This document shows, piece after piece, positions 1-18,773 of a stretch of 64,000 nt of DNA (the stretch's first letter is position 1; the number at the start of each line of letters is the position of its first letter). Source of the DNA: Echinometra lucunter. Its lineage: Eukaryota; Echinodermata; Echinoidea; Camarodonta; Echinometridae. Location of the stretch: NCBI GenBank assembly GCA_029962745.1, contig CM057152.1:20414324-20478323 (forward strand), read 5' to 3'. The position numbers were made by a program, and so were the translations under genes. Under the pieces are notes generated by a model. That model did no database searches. It saw nothing but the letters and a program-made list of their open reading frames with translations, and had not been told where the DNA came from.

Positions 1-1475
1 TTTACAGTACATAAGTCAATAGCGCGTTACATACTTTAGTTTGATTTTCTCTATTTTGGACCAACATATGCAGATTTCTTGTAATGTTTGCAATGAGGAA
101 TAATCAGGGAAGTTCAGCTCGCAGCTGTGCGGTGCTCAGATGCCACGACAATTGGAGAAAGCTTAAAAATTGGAAGCTAACTGAGTGCGAAATTCACTCG
201 CCTTTGACTCATGAAGCCTGTTTGTGTGAGAAGCCATACTCCCTACACAGGTTTCCTGGCCTTTTACTGACAAAACTAAGGAGAAAAAGTAACAAAAGTA
301 CAAAAATACATCATATCTTCATCTGTCAGATTTGGTCATTGTCATATGTCATCTACCCATGTATCCATGCTTTATTTTATTGATCTAGAATAAAGTTAAT
401 GAAATAATATCAGGGCATATCTCATATCTTTCATCAATTTTTGTACACAGCCAGTCGCGGTCAGTGCACTATCACACACCGCAGCCATTGCCACGCCGAT
501 AGAGGGCCAAATACATAAACCGGAGATGGAATTGGTCTATAAGATAAGAATAAAACCCAATTTCAACTGTCATTTTCCTGAAACTGGTTAATTTTTTAAA
601 AAATCTTTTAATGTCACTCTGGAGTGGTTTAAAGTTTCGCTTGTTTTGTTTTTGTTTGTTTGTTTGTACATGTGTGACACTGTCATTGTTATTGTTCATA
701 CCTTTATGTTATTTTTCCCCTCCCTTTTAGTTTTTATTCGAGTTCAAATCATGAAAAACTGTATGTGTAAAGTATACTATGTTTTCTATTGCTCCTTTAT
801 GCATCAAACTGGCTTCCACCATTTCTAAATTCAACTGATTGTTGTGTGTGATGTAGTGAAGAACAAAGAAATCTATATTGATCTATGCACAGAAACAGGT
901 AGATGAAAAGGTAGATAAAATGGCAGATAATGATAAGTGATCAGAATACTTTTTGAAAGCAATTGATACTTGTACATTACTTACAGTGGACATCATGTCT
1001 AGAGACGCAGATAATTACAGAAATCTGATCAGATGTCTTTCTTTCTTCTTTTTTTTTTCTAATTCTGCTTTAAGGGTATTTGGAAATCACTTAAATATGC
1101 AAGAGAACTATTGGAGATCTTTGTGTTTCCACATAAATGTATCTGTCTTTCTTTCTCTGTGTCTGTCTCTTTTCTCTAACTCAGTCTTTCCACTCCTTTC
1201 CCTTCCTTCTTTTTTTTTTCAAATTATCACTTCATTTCTATCTGTCCATCTGTTTTTCAATATTGTACTTTTCTTTTTCTCAACATGTTTTTTTCACTCT
1301 CTCTTTCCCTTTTTTTTTTTTGTCCATATTCCTTTCTCTGCGCCTGCCTTTCCTTTTATTTTGTGTGATGGCCATGTACGCATGACTGTGATGCATGTGG
1401 CCATGGCATATACTGTCGTGCGGATAGGTTGTGTTTTATATTAGAGGAGATAGCTGTTGTGTCAGCCACTTACAG

Positions 1476-1630
1476 CCAGAGCCCTTTATTACAGAGTTCG
1501 GTCAACTCGGTTTCAGTGGGTTGCAACATGGCAGAACTTCTTTTGTATTGTGCTTGCCGAACAAAGTAATATGCGCCATGTTGTGCCCTACTGGAGCCGA
1601 ATTGGCCAAACTCTGTAATAAAAGGCTGTG
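1476..1630. mobile_element. Palindromic MITE, about 155 bp
   Basis: The left end reads CCTTTATTACAGAGTT and the right end is its near-perfect reverse complement (AACTCTGTAATAAAAGG). Matching continues inward through the CGG and the AACATGG / CCATGTT segments, so the whole unit can fold into one hairpin. A diverged relative sits at 55132-55260. There is no coding capacity. Confidence 0.75.
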
Positions 1631-2808
1631 CTTACAGCAAGTATTTGCTGCCCTCTATAGCCATGTACAATCATTTTGTGTGACTTCTTGCCCTCCCAAA
1701 GGCAACATATTCATTTCAAAAGTAATATTGAATTTGTTGTGTTATTACTGCATTGAATCTTATCATTTGATCTTAAAATAACATTATGAATATAGGTTTC
1801 AGGGGGCAGTAACACATTGGTAATACTGAATTCAGAACTTTAAATGAGATTCAAATGTATTCCTTATAGATCTGTAAATGGGATTAAATCCTGTACTCCT
1901 CTTTCTCTGCGTTATTCATTCTTTGTAGTGCAATAAATCTCCTTTCATTATGTGCATGCTGTTGCCTTTTAGTACTCAATAGTGGAGTGAGTTACCAAAC
2001 TAGAATTTTAACAGTACTGTCTAATTATAACTATAGAGTAAAGTGTTAATAGGTAAAAAAAAAAAAAAAAAATTGCTTTATGAAGTAACATATACATGCA
2101 TGTATGTTTGCAGTGTGAATAGGTTTGTACTTTTCCATGTGGTTTCTAAGGGAATTAGTCATTGGAATACTTAGACTCATTGCATGAAACTCAGTCTTTC
2201 ACTTTAGTTTGTAAACGAGAAGTATTTAGGAGGCTGAAATGTGTGGCTGGGCTACCAAGTATTAGACTCAGTTGTGTTGTACATCTCAAAAGTAATACTG
2301 TTTAATTGATTTTGCTTTGGACATATATAAGCTGCTTATGCTTTAAGTTGTGTATTCAACAAGCTGCCCAAACTAATTATACTTGTATTCATTCTGTAAA
2401 GTTTGGTTGCCTGTCTTTGTCACATTAAGTAAAAAAATCTCATTTCATAACACTTTATCACAGAATTATTTTCAGTTATTAATGAAGTCATTTCATATTG
2501 GTACTGTTTCAGGAAAAGAAAACAATCCTGGAAAATAATGAAAAGTTGCCATGGCAATATTGAGTTTTCATTTTCACTTTTGAAACCATTGTTCATCATT
2601 GCAGCTTCATTCTTTAACCACATATACAAACCTAATGGAGAGACCATGTTGCCTTAACTTCGAGCTTAAGAGACACGAATTTTAGAAGCAGGACTGCCAA
2701 TCGCGTCGCTAAAATGTGACATTTGTAGATACTATTTCAACCAAACAGCTGTGTGTCATTATTCTAGTGTACCCTTGGTGATTGCGATGTGTGATAAGCT
2801 ATTACATA

Positions 2809-2974
2809 TCAACTCTGCATAAGTCGAAGTCACATAAGTCGAATAATCGCCTAAGTCGAAGGTCTGTACTGGGTCCCATTCCTTTATTTTCTATTGTTTT
2901 TGACCCCTCATAAGTCGAATTTTGTCTAAGTCGAAGCATTTTCTTCAGTCCCAAGAAATTTGACTTAGGCAGAG
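2809..2974. mobile_element. MITE with TCAACTCTGC termini
   Basis: The unit opens with TCAACTCTGCATAAGTCGAA and closes with the inverted TTGACTTAGGCAGAGTTGA. The motif taagtcgaa recurs several times inside. It is non-coding and about 165 bp long. The family name is not known to me; the call rests on the inverted termini. Confidence 0.65.
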
Positions 2975-3986
2975 TTGACTCTATATCGTATATTTGAGAG
3001 TGATTTGCACTCCAAATGATGGACCTGACGAACGCAGGCTGCTGGTTGAAAACAGGCGACCTTACTCTCGAAGTTTTGAAATATTTTTCAACCTTGTGTT
3101 GTAGCAATGCTGATTATTCTGGCTATATTCAGTCATTATACGTATGTTCATCTTAGCTGCTGTAAAAATAATACTTATATAACTCTGCTGTATTCTCTGA
3201 TACAATTACCAACAGAATTATTCATTCCCCTAACCCAATTTTGAGTTGGTGTTTTTTTTTTTGGGGGGGGGATGTTTTATTTCTGAAATTGTTTTTCCTG
3301 GTGTATGTTACTTGGGCATGTGACAAGCTATTTCTAGAATAATATACAAGGCAAATGACAAAAACCTTGATGGTTTACAGGTATTTCATGTACTTTTAAA
3401 AATTAAATGAAAGATCTCTTGACCAGAACTATCCACACATCATCAAATAGTTGCAAAATATATACAGAATCTAAGTCTGAAAGGTGCATTTTCATTATAA
3501 AAAACAAATATGTCTAAATGCCATGCTAGGGCCAGGTTATGAATTGTTCTAAATATGCCAGGAAGTCCATAAATTAATATTTTCATCGTTATGCAAATGA
3601 GATGAAACCACAATCATTGTTCAACTACAGCTGACAATAAGTATACAACCAATTCCTGAAGTCCACTATTTGACCTTTCTTTCTGAAGAAAAATGACTTC
3701 AAAATTACCAGGGGTATGGATAATTTTCTTGTTAATTGTATCTCACTCTGCTGTCTTCGTTAATATATTTTTCAAAGTGTAGAGAAAGAGAGGCTAAATT
3801 CATTATATATGGCTGATACTGTTCCACTCAAATTGTCTTGTTTTCATATATATGTACTTATACCAGATTTTCATACGTAATATTGCTTTTGTGTATGTTA
3901 AAGGAGAATATGTTAATATATATTTATATATTTTGAACTTTCAATAATGAACACATACCCATGTGATGTTCTTGGGATGTTTTATT

Positions 3987-4486
3987 NNNNNNNNNNNNNN
4001 NNNNNNNNNNNNNNNNNNNNNNNNNNNNNNNNNNNNNNNNNNNNNNNNNNNNNNNNNNNNNNNNNNNNNNNNNNNNNNNNNNNNNNNNNNNNNNNNNNNN
4101 NNNNNNNNNNNNNNNNNNNNNNNNNNNNNNNNNNNNNNNNNNNNNNNNNNNNNNNNNNNNNNNNNNNNNNNNNNNNNNNNNNNNNNNNNNNNNNNNNNNN
4201 NNNNNNNNNNNNNNNNNNNNNNNNNNNNNNNNNNNNNNNNNNNNNNNNNNNNNNNNNNNNNNNNNNNNNNNNNNNNNNNNNNNNNNNNNNNNNNNNNNNN
4301 NNNNNNNNNNNNNNNNNNNNNNNNNNNNNNNNNNNNNNNNNNNNNNNNNNNNNNNNNNNNNNNNNNNNNNNNNNNNNNNNNNNNNNNNNNNNNNNNNNNN
4401 NNNNNNNNNNNNNNNNNNNNNNNNNNNNNNNNNNNNNNNNNNNNNNNNNNNNNNNNNNNNNNNNNNNNNNNNNNNNNNNNNNNNNN
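3987..4486. other. Assembly gap, 500 Ns
   Basis: Exactly 500 consecutive N positions, a conventional placeholder size, so the true gap length is unknown. It lies about 400 bp upstream of the first visible ASPG-like exon and could hide one or more exons of that gene. Confidence 0.99.
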
Positions 4487-4881
4487 TTGCAAGTCCAATA
4501 AGAGAACAACCATTTAAAATACAGGTTTTACAAGGGTGGAAAAGTTAAATGGTCTTTACATCTCCCTGCCATATCCCACAATAAAATCCCTCTGTGAAGC
4601 ATGACCAGTTAAAAGGAGAATTCAGTAGCTTCGACTCTAATTAATCCCCCCCCCCACCATTTGTCAACCTCATGTATGATATGTGAATATATCATGAATT
4701 TCCCATACATTTACATCGTAGAAACACAAACCATGAGGTACTTAAAGAAATTTAAACAGGAGATAACTGGAAATTGTTTATTAAGAGCTTGGTGGAGTGA
4801 CTGAATAAAGATGCCTTGAGAACAGGAATTAAACAGATACCTCTGTATCGTTATCTTGTAATAAGGTCTTATTAGATGCAG

Positions 4882-12567
<7,686 letters not shown>

Positions 12568-12700
12568 ACCTAGGGCTTCTTATGGCTATAGTGAACAGTG
12601 AGGTCTGACAAGTCTTCAGATGTGGGCTTCGAAATAGATCAGATATATCCATCTCTTTTGCAATAAATGTTCTTGTTGTATGTCTCTCCTATTCATATGT
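12568..12700 (+). promoter_or_regulatory. Probable 3' UTR and poly(A) signal of the ASPG-like gene
   Basis: After the stop codon comes about 95 bp of non-coding sequence and then AATAAA at 12662-12667 followed by a GT-rich stretch (gttcttgttgtatgtc), the usual arrangement for cleavage and polyadenylation. The cleavage site is inferred. Confidence 0.6.
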
Positions 12701-13064
12701 GTCGTTGACAATGACACGGTGCTAATGATTTTTAAAGCATTATGAATGAATTACCATTTCATGTGCATTCGTCTACAACACTCTTTCAGTAGTTGTTGAA
12801 CAGTATTGATGTTCATGTTTCCATATTTATCATGATTTTTTTTATCCCTTCTATCACAGCTGGTTTATCCTGAGTACTGTGCTGTTTTCAGATTTTAGCT
12901 GCATTAGTAGAATTTCTATTTATGTATTTAAAAAATAGGAGTAGTACAAACAGTAGTAGTGTTAGAATTAGAATTACAGTCTGTTTACAATATTTGGGTT
13001 CTTGGGACCAGCAGTGTTTTCTAGATAGCTGAACAGAATTATTGGGTCTTTTTTTCCCCCTATA

Positions 13065-13739
13065 TCAGTTATTACGATCATAATTCTTTTTCTGTCTGGT
13101 TGTATTTCTTTCCAAGCATTCTACTGCTTGTCGATGGGTCTTTTTCATCCTATCGCTGAGTTTCTGGGCATAGTTGCTGACGATTTCTTCATCATCGCTA
13201 GGTTTATCATCGAAGGAAGTTGTTACCACTTCAGTTGGTAGCCTTACTTCTCTACTTAACATCATTATATTTGGACTTTCTCTAGTTTTTTCCTGGTGTG
13301 TTGCTCTGTATGCACTTGAAGCATACGAGAGATGCGTATCCCTATTCCTCTGTCCTTCATCCTCATCCAAAAGCATGGATACAGTATTAATCAGCATTCT
13401 GTTGAAGTGCTGCACTAGGCCATCTGATTTCAGATTGTCTGGAGTTGTCCTAGTCTTTGTGATTTTCAGAGTATCACATCCTTCTGCATATAGCCTGGGT
13501 TCAAAGTTGGATTCTTGTGATCTGAATGAAGTTCTACGGGTATGCAGAATTGACATGAATTCTTCAACAAGTTTTTCCGCCATTGTCTCTGCTTTGGCAT
13601 CAGGAAGAGCATATGCCTCTATCCATTTTGTGGAGTATTCACCTACTACCAGTATCCACTGGTTCCCAGATGCTGTTGTAGGGATTTGTATTTGTTTTGA
13701 CTGAAATGTAAATTGTTGTCTGCATACTAGTACTTTCAT
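13065..13739 (-). pseudogene. Gypsy integrase fragment
   Basis: A 224-codon open frame reads through typical gypsy integrase core and C-terminal segments, for example ASGNQWILVVGEY, KWIEAYALPDAKAETMAEKL, RTTPDNLKSDGLVQHFNRML and RQKKNYDRNN. The HHCC zinc module and the segment with the first catalytic Asp are missing. The usual second Asp motif (SDQG-like) is degenerate (SQES), and the catalytic Glu expected before the FNR motif is Gln. The long frame is therefore not a working enzyme. Confidence 0.85.
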
Positions 13740-13779
13740 CTACAATTACAGGTGCCCTGAATTCTTTAGCTTCATCCAT

Positions 13780-14230
13780 TGATATGATTGTGCAGCATTT
13801 CAAAGTCCAAAGGGCATTTGAACAGTCCAAATGGTGTCGTGATGGCAGTCTTTGGTATGTTGTTGTTGATTCGTGTTGAATGGCAATCAGTCTGTTTTGA
13901 CTATTATCACCAACAAGCTTTATTGTTATTATTGTTATTTTCAAATAGCTTTGATATTCCAAAAAAAAAAATCTATTGGCATCTGTCATTTCTTTTGTGT
14001 AATATATATATTTTTTTCGTCATTATGAATTACTATATGTCTTCCAGCTCGACAGGTATTTGGTGATATACTCGTACAAGATCTATCTTGGAAAAGACTG
14101 GTTTGCCGCTGAGATGTGATGAGAAATCTTGCAGGTGGGGTATCGGGTAACTGTCCGGAATGGTGCGGGAGTTGAGCGCATGGTAGTCCCTGTAGGGCTG
14201 CCAGTCCATGGGCGTCTTCTTCGGCACCAT
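13780..14230 (-). pseudogene. Gypsy reverse transcriptase fragments
   Basis: 14230-14033 reads a clear RT N-terminal segment (MVPKKTPMDWQPYRDYHALN, RTIPDSYPIPHLQDF, FSKIDLVRVYHQIPVE). After an AT-rich break, a second piece near 13855-13780 reads TAITTPFGLFKCPLDFEMLH, the next conserved block. The YxDD catalytic block and everything after it are absent. Confidence 0.85.
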
Positions 14231-14478
14231 ATGTAGGGGTGATGCCCAGTTACTGTTGGATGGTCAAATTATTGCAACGTCCAACATATGCTCAAATTCC
14301 GCTTTTGCAACTGGAAGGCGGTCGTTGGCAAGGTGGCGTGGGTATGATGAAACTGGTGGACCAAGGGTTGGAATGTGGTGCATTGTACTGTGCTTGACAG
14401 CACTCTACTTGTAAATCTGTCTCACAATGTCGGGATATTCTCAAAAGAGGGTGTCATAACGTGACGAGGAAGTAGCAG

Positions 14479-15042
14479 TCATGATCGATGTGACATGCTT
14501 CTGAGTGCAGTGAATTCATTTACTATGAAATTAGTAGTTCTGTCAATGAGTTTCTGATGTTTAGTGTCTACTAACAAACCAAACTCATGCAGAAAATCAG
14601 CACCGATTTGCCGTGGCAAATTTGCTATGATGAAAACCCAACGAAAAGTTCTCCTAATCCCAAATCCAATATAAGAGATTTCTGTCCATATGTAGAAATA
14701 TGCGAACTGTTCACTGCCTGTAGTTTGATGGAAGTAGGCTGGGTAGATGAGACTACTTTTGGGATGCTTGCAACATGCTGACTTCTGCTCCGGTGTCAAT
14801 AGGAAACTTAAATCCCAAAGATTTGTCATGTATATGAAAAAGGCTTCGGGATGTGTCTGTACCAAGCAAGTCGGTTCGCCGCTACTCGTTGGCATAGGGG
14901 TTTCCCTGGGACAAGAAAAGGCGCTGTTTGTCCTGCCAGGAACATGGAGACGAGCATTTATTGGCTTCTCCCCCATACTGCCAATGGTACCAGCACTCTG
15001 CACCAGCTTGTGTCTTGGGTTGGGACTTTGTACTGGGACCAC
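14479..15042 (-). pseudogene. Gypsy retropepsin (protease) fragment, frameshifted
   Basis: The frame ends with a typical stretch, FGIRRTFRWVFIIANL then IGADFLHEFGLLVDTKHQKL, seen in the protease region of gypsy elements. The active-site Asp-Thr-Gly is not in this frame. It is readable at 14797-14789 in a neighbouring frame as PIDTGAEVSMLQ, so an indel has broken the gene. Confidence 0.75.
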
Positions 15043-15691
15043 TAGTATGTAGCCGTTGCTGAGAAGACTATCAGTTCGTGCTTCTTGATGAGACTCAAAT
15101 GCTACAAATCAAGCTTCATACTATAGGCTACTAATCAAGCAAGTAGGGTTGTATTATACAAGATATGTGGCTGGAACACTGCTTTACAGTTTCAGCAGGT
15201 TCAAGTTCGGCACATTGGTTTATCTCACCCTCCACCAGCTCATCTTCATCTCTCAAAATGTCTTTCAGTTTCTTCTTTACCGGAGACTTCCCAGAACCGG
15301 GATGATCTCTGCTTTTTCCTTGACCCTTCGCCATGATTTCCAGGAATCAAACTCACTTCTAAAGCAGGTGTTTAACAAAATGTTGTCATCAGCCAGTCTA
15401 ATCACGAGGTCCTACAGAGTAACCTCCATATATTGACTTCCCCATATGTTACGCACACTGAGAGATCGCATCTGGTGGACAGACCTGTAAAAAGGCTTGA
15501 TAAGATATGATGTGACGAACCCCCCGCGACATTTTTCGTGTTCAGATATGGCACGGCAAACCATGCCACTTGTGTTAATAATGAATGCGCATTAACGCGT
15601 CAACGCTCAAAATATTTTTTTCAAAAGCTGCACAGACAAACTCATGACATCATATTTTGCGCTAAGATTTTAAGAATTTGATTTGCCACCG

Positions 15692-15911
15692 GGGCCGGTA
15701 TTCTGAAAATTGTTTTTATCTTTTATCTTATCTTCACTGTGTTAATTGTCATAACAAATTTTAAAAGCGTACTTATGATTGGTTTGAACTGCGCAAATTA
15801 CCAGCAGGCAGGACAAAAGTGCGCGATGTGAGCCAATGGCGTACGCTATTTCTGATTGCTATGGCAATTGAAATAAGATAAAAGATAAAACAATTTTCAG
15901 AATACCGGCCC
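15692..15911. mobile_element. Palindromic MITE, GGGCCGGTATTCTGAAAA termini
   Basis: Inverted ends GGGCCGGTATTCTGAAAA and TTTTCAGAATACCGGCCC, followed inward by matching TATCTTTTATCTTATTT-type arms. About 220 bp, non-coding. It lies just outside the retrotransposon relic. Confidence 0.85.
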
Positions 15912-16899
15912 AGGAGGCAAAAAATATGCCTCTTGCCTTGATTTGGGGGTTTTTTTTGCCACCTCATACCCCATTGACTTGTACACTAAAAATGTAGCGG
16001 GAGTTTGTCGAATTATATCTGAACAAGCCAGGGCCGTATATAGCAAATGACAGTGCTTGATATTACAGTAACATTTTTTTCAATGTGTTTGTAAATGTGT
16101 GCTTTCAGCCTTGATCCTTAATCGAAGATGATCACGAACGTGTGACTAGAAAACAGTTCATCTAGGCAATTTTTTGCTTGCATTATGTTATGATTTTCAG
16201 TTTCTCTACCTCAAAACCAACTTTATTTTTGTGTGTGGATGCTGTATGAATATATTTTTCAGAAAGAATTGATGCACATCTAATATGGCACAGGGATTTG
16301 TGCGCTATGTAAGGTTTCTGTTGTCAAAGGGCATATGGGAAATTATATTTAGGTTATGTATTTATTAAGCAATTGCTTATTCTGAGGCTGAACAGTAATG
16401 AACCTTTTCCAGTGGTTTGTGGAAAATTATAACTTTGGATGAATTGTGAACAGTAAGTATTGGCATTTGAGAGAGGGAGCAAGACTTAGATTTCTTGATT
16501 TGTGGTTTGTATTATAAGTATGTGATCAAAAACATTCTTATTCATTTGTGTTGGTTGTGAAAGAGAATTGAATTTATTAAATTCATTTGTTGTAACAGAA
16601 GTTTTCATCCACTCGTTTACAGCAACAAAAGCATTTCACAACATGATTATATATATATAACAGTAGAATGTATTTAGATTAATATGTCCCAAAATATCAG
16701 AAAAATAGATGAAATGTAATAAGATTAAGTCTTGAAGATGGTAGATATGTAACTTTTTTCCAAAAGGGCAACTTTCTAGAAGGTTGTATGGTTCTCTGTA
16801 TTCTAAAGACAGTATGGTATTCCCCTGTTTTGCTTTTATAAGCTAATGGTTATGTCCATTCAAGAGATGAATTTTTAATTAACAACATATAATTTGAGC

Positions 16900-16985
16900 C
16901 CTCTTGTTGGAATGTGCGCCTATGGTGCCTTTGGCAGATTTGTGCGCGGTATAAATACAGAATTTTTATTATTATTATTATTAAT
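16900..16985 (+). repeat. LINE-like 3' end with ATT tail
   Basis: A short segment (tgcgcctatggtgcctttgg, then tgtgcgcggtataaatacag) runs into an ATT microsatellite. This looks like the 3' terminus of a CR1/L2-like LINE. No protein segment is present, so the call is tentative. Confidence 0.4.
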
Positions 16986-16999
16986 GTTATGTACACTAG

Positions 17000-17585
17000 G
17001 GCCCGAATTCAGGCAAGGGGTTTATATTTGAACCATGGTTTAAATTCAATCTGGTTTAAACCTCCATAAGTGTTATAAACGCATGTCCTCTTGTCCAATG
17101 GGCAGAGAGTTATACATTAATGTACACTTAGACCCCTTTTACACCAAGTGGCCGCGGCCCGGCCCCGGCCCGGCCCTGCAGTTTTGTGCGTTTACACCGG
17201 GACCGCGGCCGCGGCCTGTATCTAGATCCTTTCAAAGTTTCGTCGTAGGAGCGCTTTACAATTTGACAAAGCCTTTTTTATTCCTGCGCGCCCGGTTTGT
17301 ATTTCTACAATATTGGCTTTATGACGTCATTGAAAACAGAAGATGGCCCCGCATTTGGCCCCGCTCTGCGTTTACACCAAAATTGGCCGCGGCCAAGACT
17401 ACCTCCGGAGCTGGGCCGAAATTGACCCCGCATTTGGCACCGCATTTGATTTTTTAGCTTTTACACCAAGGCCGGGTCGCGGCCCAAGGCTTGGTGTAAA
17501 AGGGGTCTTATTTACTCTTATTTTAGTTCACACAGGTTTAAATCATGGTTTAGACCATGGTTTGAAATAAATATCTTTTGTGAAT
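17000..17585. mobile_element. Outer MITE split by a nested MITE
   Basis: Sequence on the two sides of the inner element (17131-17507) is loosely inverted: aaccatggtttaaattc and ggtttaaacct on the left, aggtttaaatcatgg and accatggtttgaaa on the right. This suggests an older AACCATGGTTT-type palindromic element interrupted by the inner one. The outer ends are not precise. Confidence 0.5.
17131..17507. mobile_element. GC-rich MITE, PIF/Harbinger-like, TTA duplication
   Basis: Ends GACCCCTTTTACACCAA and TTGGTGTAAAAGGGGTC are perfect inverses and are flanked by TTA on both sides (17128-17130, 17508-17510). A 3-bp TTA/TWA duplication is typical of PIF/Harbinger elements. The interior is unusually GC-rich for this region, with repeated ggccgcggcc and further tttacacc copies. 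No transposase. Confidence 0.85.
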
Positions 17586-17939
17586 ATGGGGCTTGTTGTC
17601 CCATTGTATGTCATTTTCTTTTTCTTTTCTTTTCTTGAATGCATTCTACATCTCTTAAGCCTCGAGTGTGTAAAACAACTGCTCTGTGTGACTTAGCAAT
17701 GAGAGCAGACAAATATATAATACTCACTGTTTGCATTTAACTTCAAGAAATAAGATTTGGTTAAATACATTGATGTGCTGAATTTAAGGTATTGATAAAG
17801 TGCCTTCTAAAATATGTAAGTATTCATGCAAAATAAAGTATTTCATGAAGATTCTTGTAGAGCAATAACGTTAATATATTCTTGAAGCTAGTATATTACA
17901 ATGTGTATGATGAAGTAATAGTAAATAGTGAATGTATAA

Positions 17940-18415
17940 TATGCGCTGTGATTGGCTGAATTAGCATCACGTGACGTGCAAAAAATTTTGTTATAGTGCA
18001 CGACCATACACTATAACTTTGATTTTTGCCTGGGTAGGTGCGTACAAGTGTATGGGACTGCGGGACTGCGCATCAAAAGCACCTTGCGTGTACACACTGT
18101 TAAAAGGGTTTTTAGCTGCGCGCTTGTGATGTGAGCGAGAGAGGCAATAATGAAATCGAGAAAGGAAGACTCTTTAAAATGTACAGATCTATCGTCAGGG
18201 GTCTATTTACTATAATAAATAGTGCATATTCTATTGATGCACCATTACTGGACTATATGAACTCCAAATACTAAATTATCCCTCGTGCAGGTCTATTTTA
18301 CCTCGGCCTTCGGCCTCGGTAAAACAAAACTGCACTCGGGATAATTTAGTATTTGTCATGCACATAATCCAGTATAGTGCATGACAGACCATGCACTATT
18401 TATATAATGTGTTTT
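17940..18415. repeat. Repeat with perfect hairpin core
   Basis: The centre reads cctcggccttcggcctcgg, flanked by arms with atactaaattatccctcg on the left and cgggataatttagtat on the right. Together they can form a long stem over about 18270-18355. Further out, tagtgca/tgcacta blocks repeat in both orientations. The outer limits are uncertain and there is no coding capacity. Confidence 0.6.
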
Positions 18416-18773
18416 AGTCTCCGATTATGTTCAAACTAGTGCTATCATAGAACTGAGTAATTTTAATCTGCTTTTATGTTATTCCCTTGTTGACTGCTAA
18501 CTTCAGATCACTGTATATTAAGTGAGGAGGCATGTCATCCGGCATAAACATTGTTTTTAAAGACATAATTTGTAAGAATAGATTATGGATATGAAAAAAA
18601 AAAAAATAAACACAAAACAAAAATAGTTTTTTCTGGAGTATGCTTTGAATAAGATATAATGGAAAAGAATTTACATTACCTTTAAATCTTTTATGAAAAA
18701 GCAACAAATATAGAATACCCATTTCTCTCTCACTCTCTCCCATCATCCATCCCTCCCTCCATATCTCCCTCTA

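Larger units (their letters stand above)
1..3986. other. Gene-poor stretch before the ASPG-like exons
   Basis: I see no convincing exon here on either strand. The open frames are short and lack family motifs or paired splice sites. The stretch is AT-rich, with a T/C-rich tract at about 1040-1330 and two palindromic elements listed separately (1476-1630, 2809-2974). It may be intron of the ASPG-like gene, whose upstream exons must lie in this direction, but I could not find an exon encoding the expected catalytic segment. Confidence 0.6.
13065..15334 (-). mobile_element. Degenerate Ty3/gypsy retrotransposon
   Basis: On the minus strand the order is a possible gag scrap (15334-15131), protease (15042-14479), reverse transcriptase pieces (14230-14033 and about 13855-13780) and integrase (13739-13065). 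That is the gag-pol order of Ty3/gypsy elements. The RNase H region and most of the RT are missing, frames are broken, and I found no flanking LTRs. It is a dead copy or a join of two related copies, just downstream of the ASPG-like gene. Confidence 0.85.

Noticed and set aside
84..383. 99-codon open frame as an upstream ASPG exon
   Set aside because: It shows no asparaginase motif, and no donor with the right phase for 4882 is evident.
3941..4517. Open frames made mainly of X
   Set aside because: They arise only because the 500 Ns contain no stop codons.
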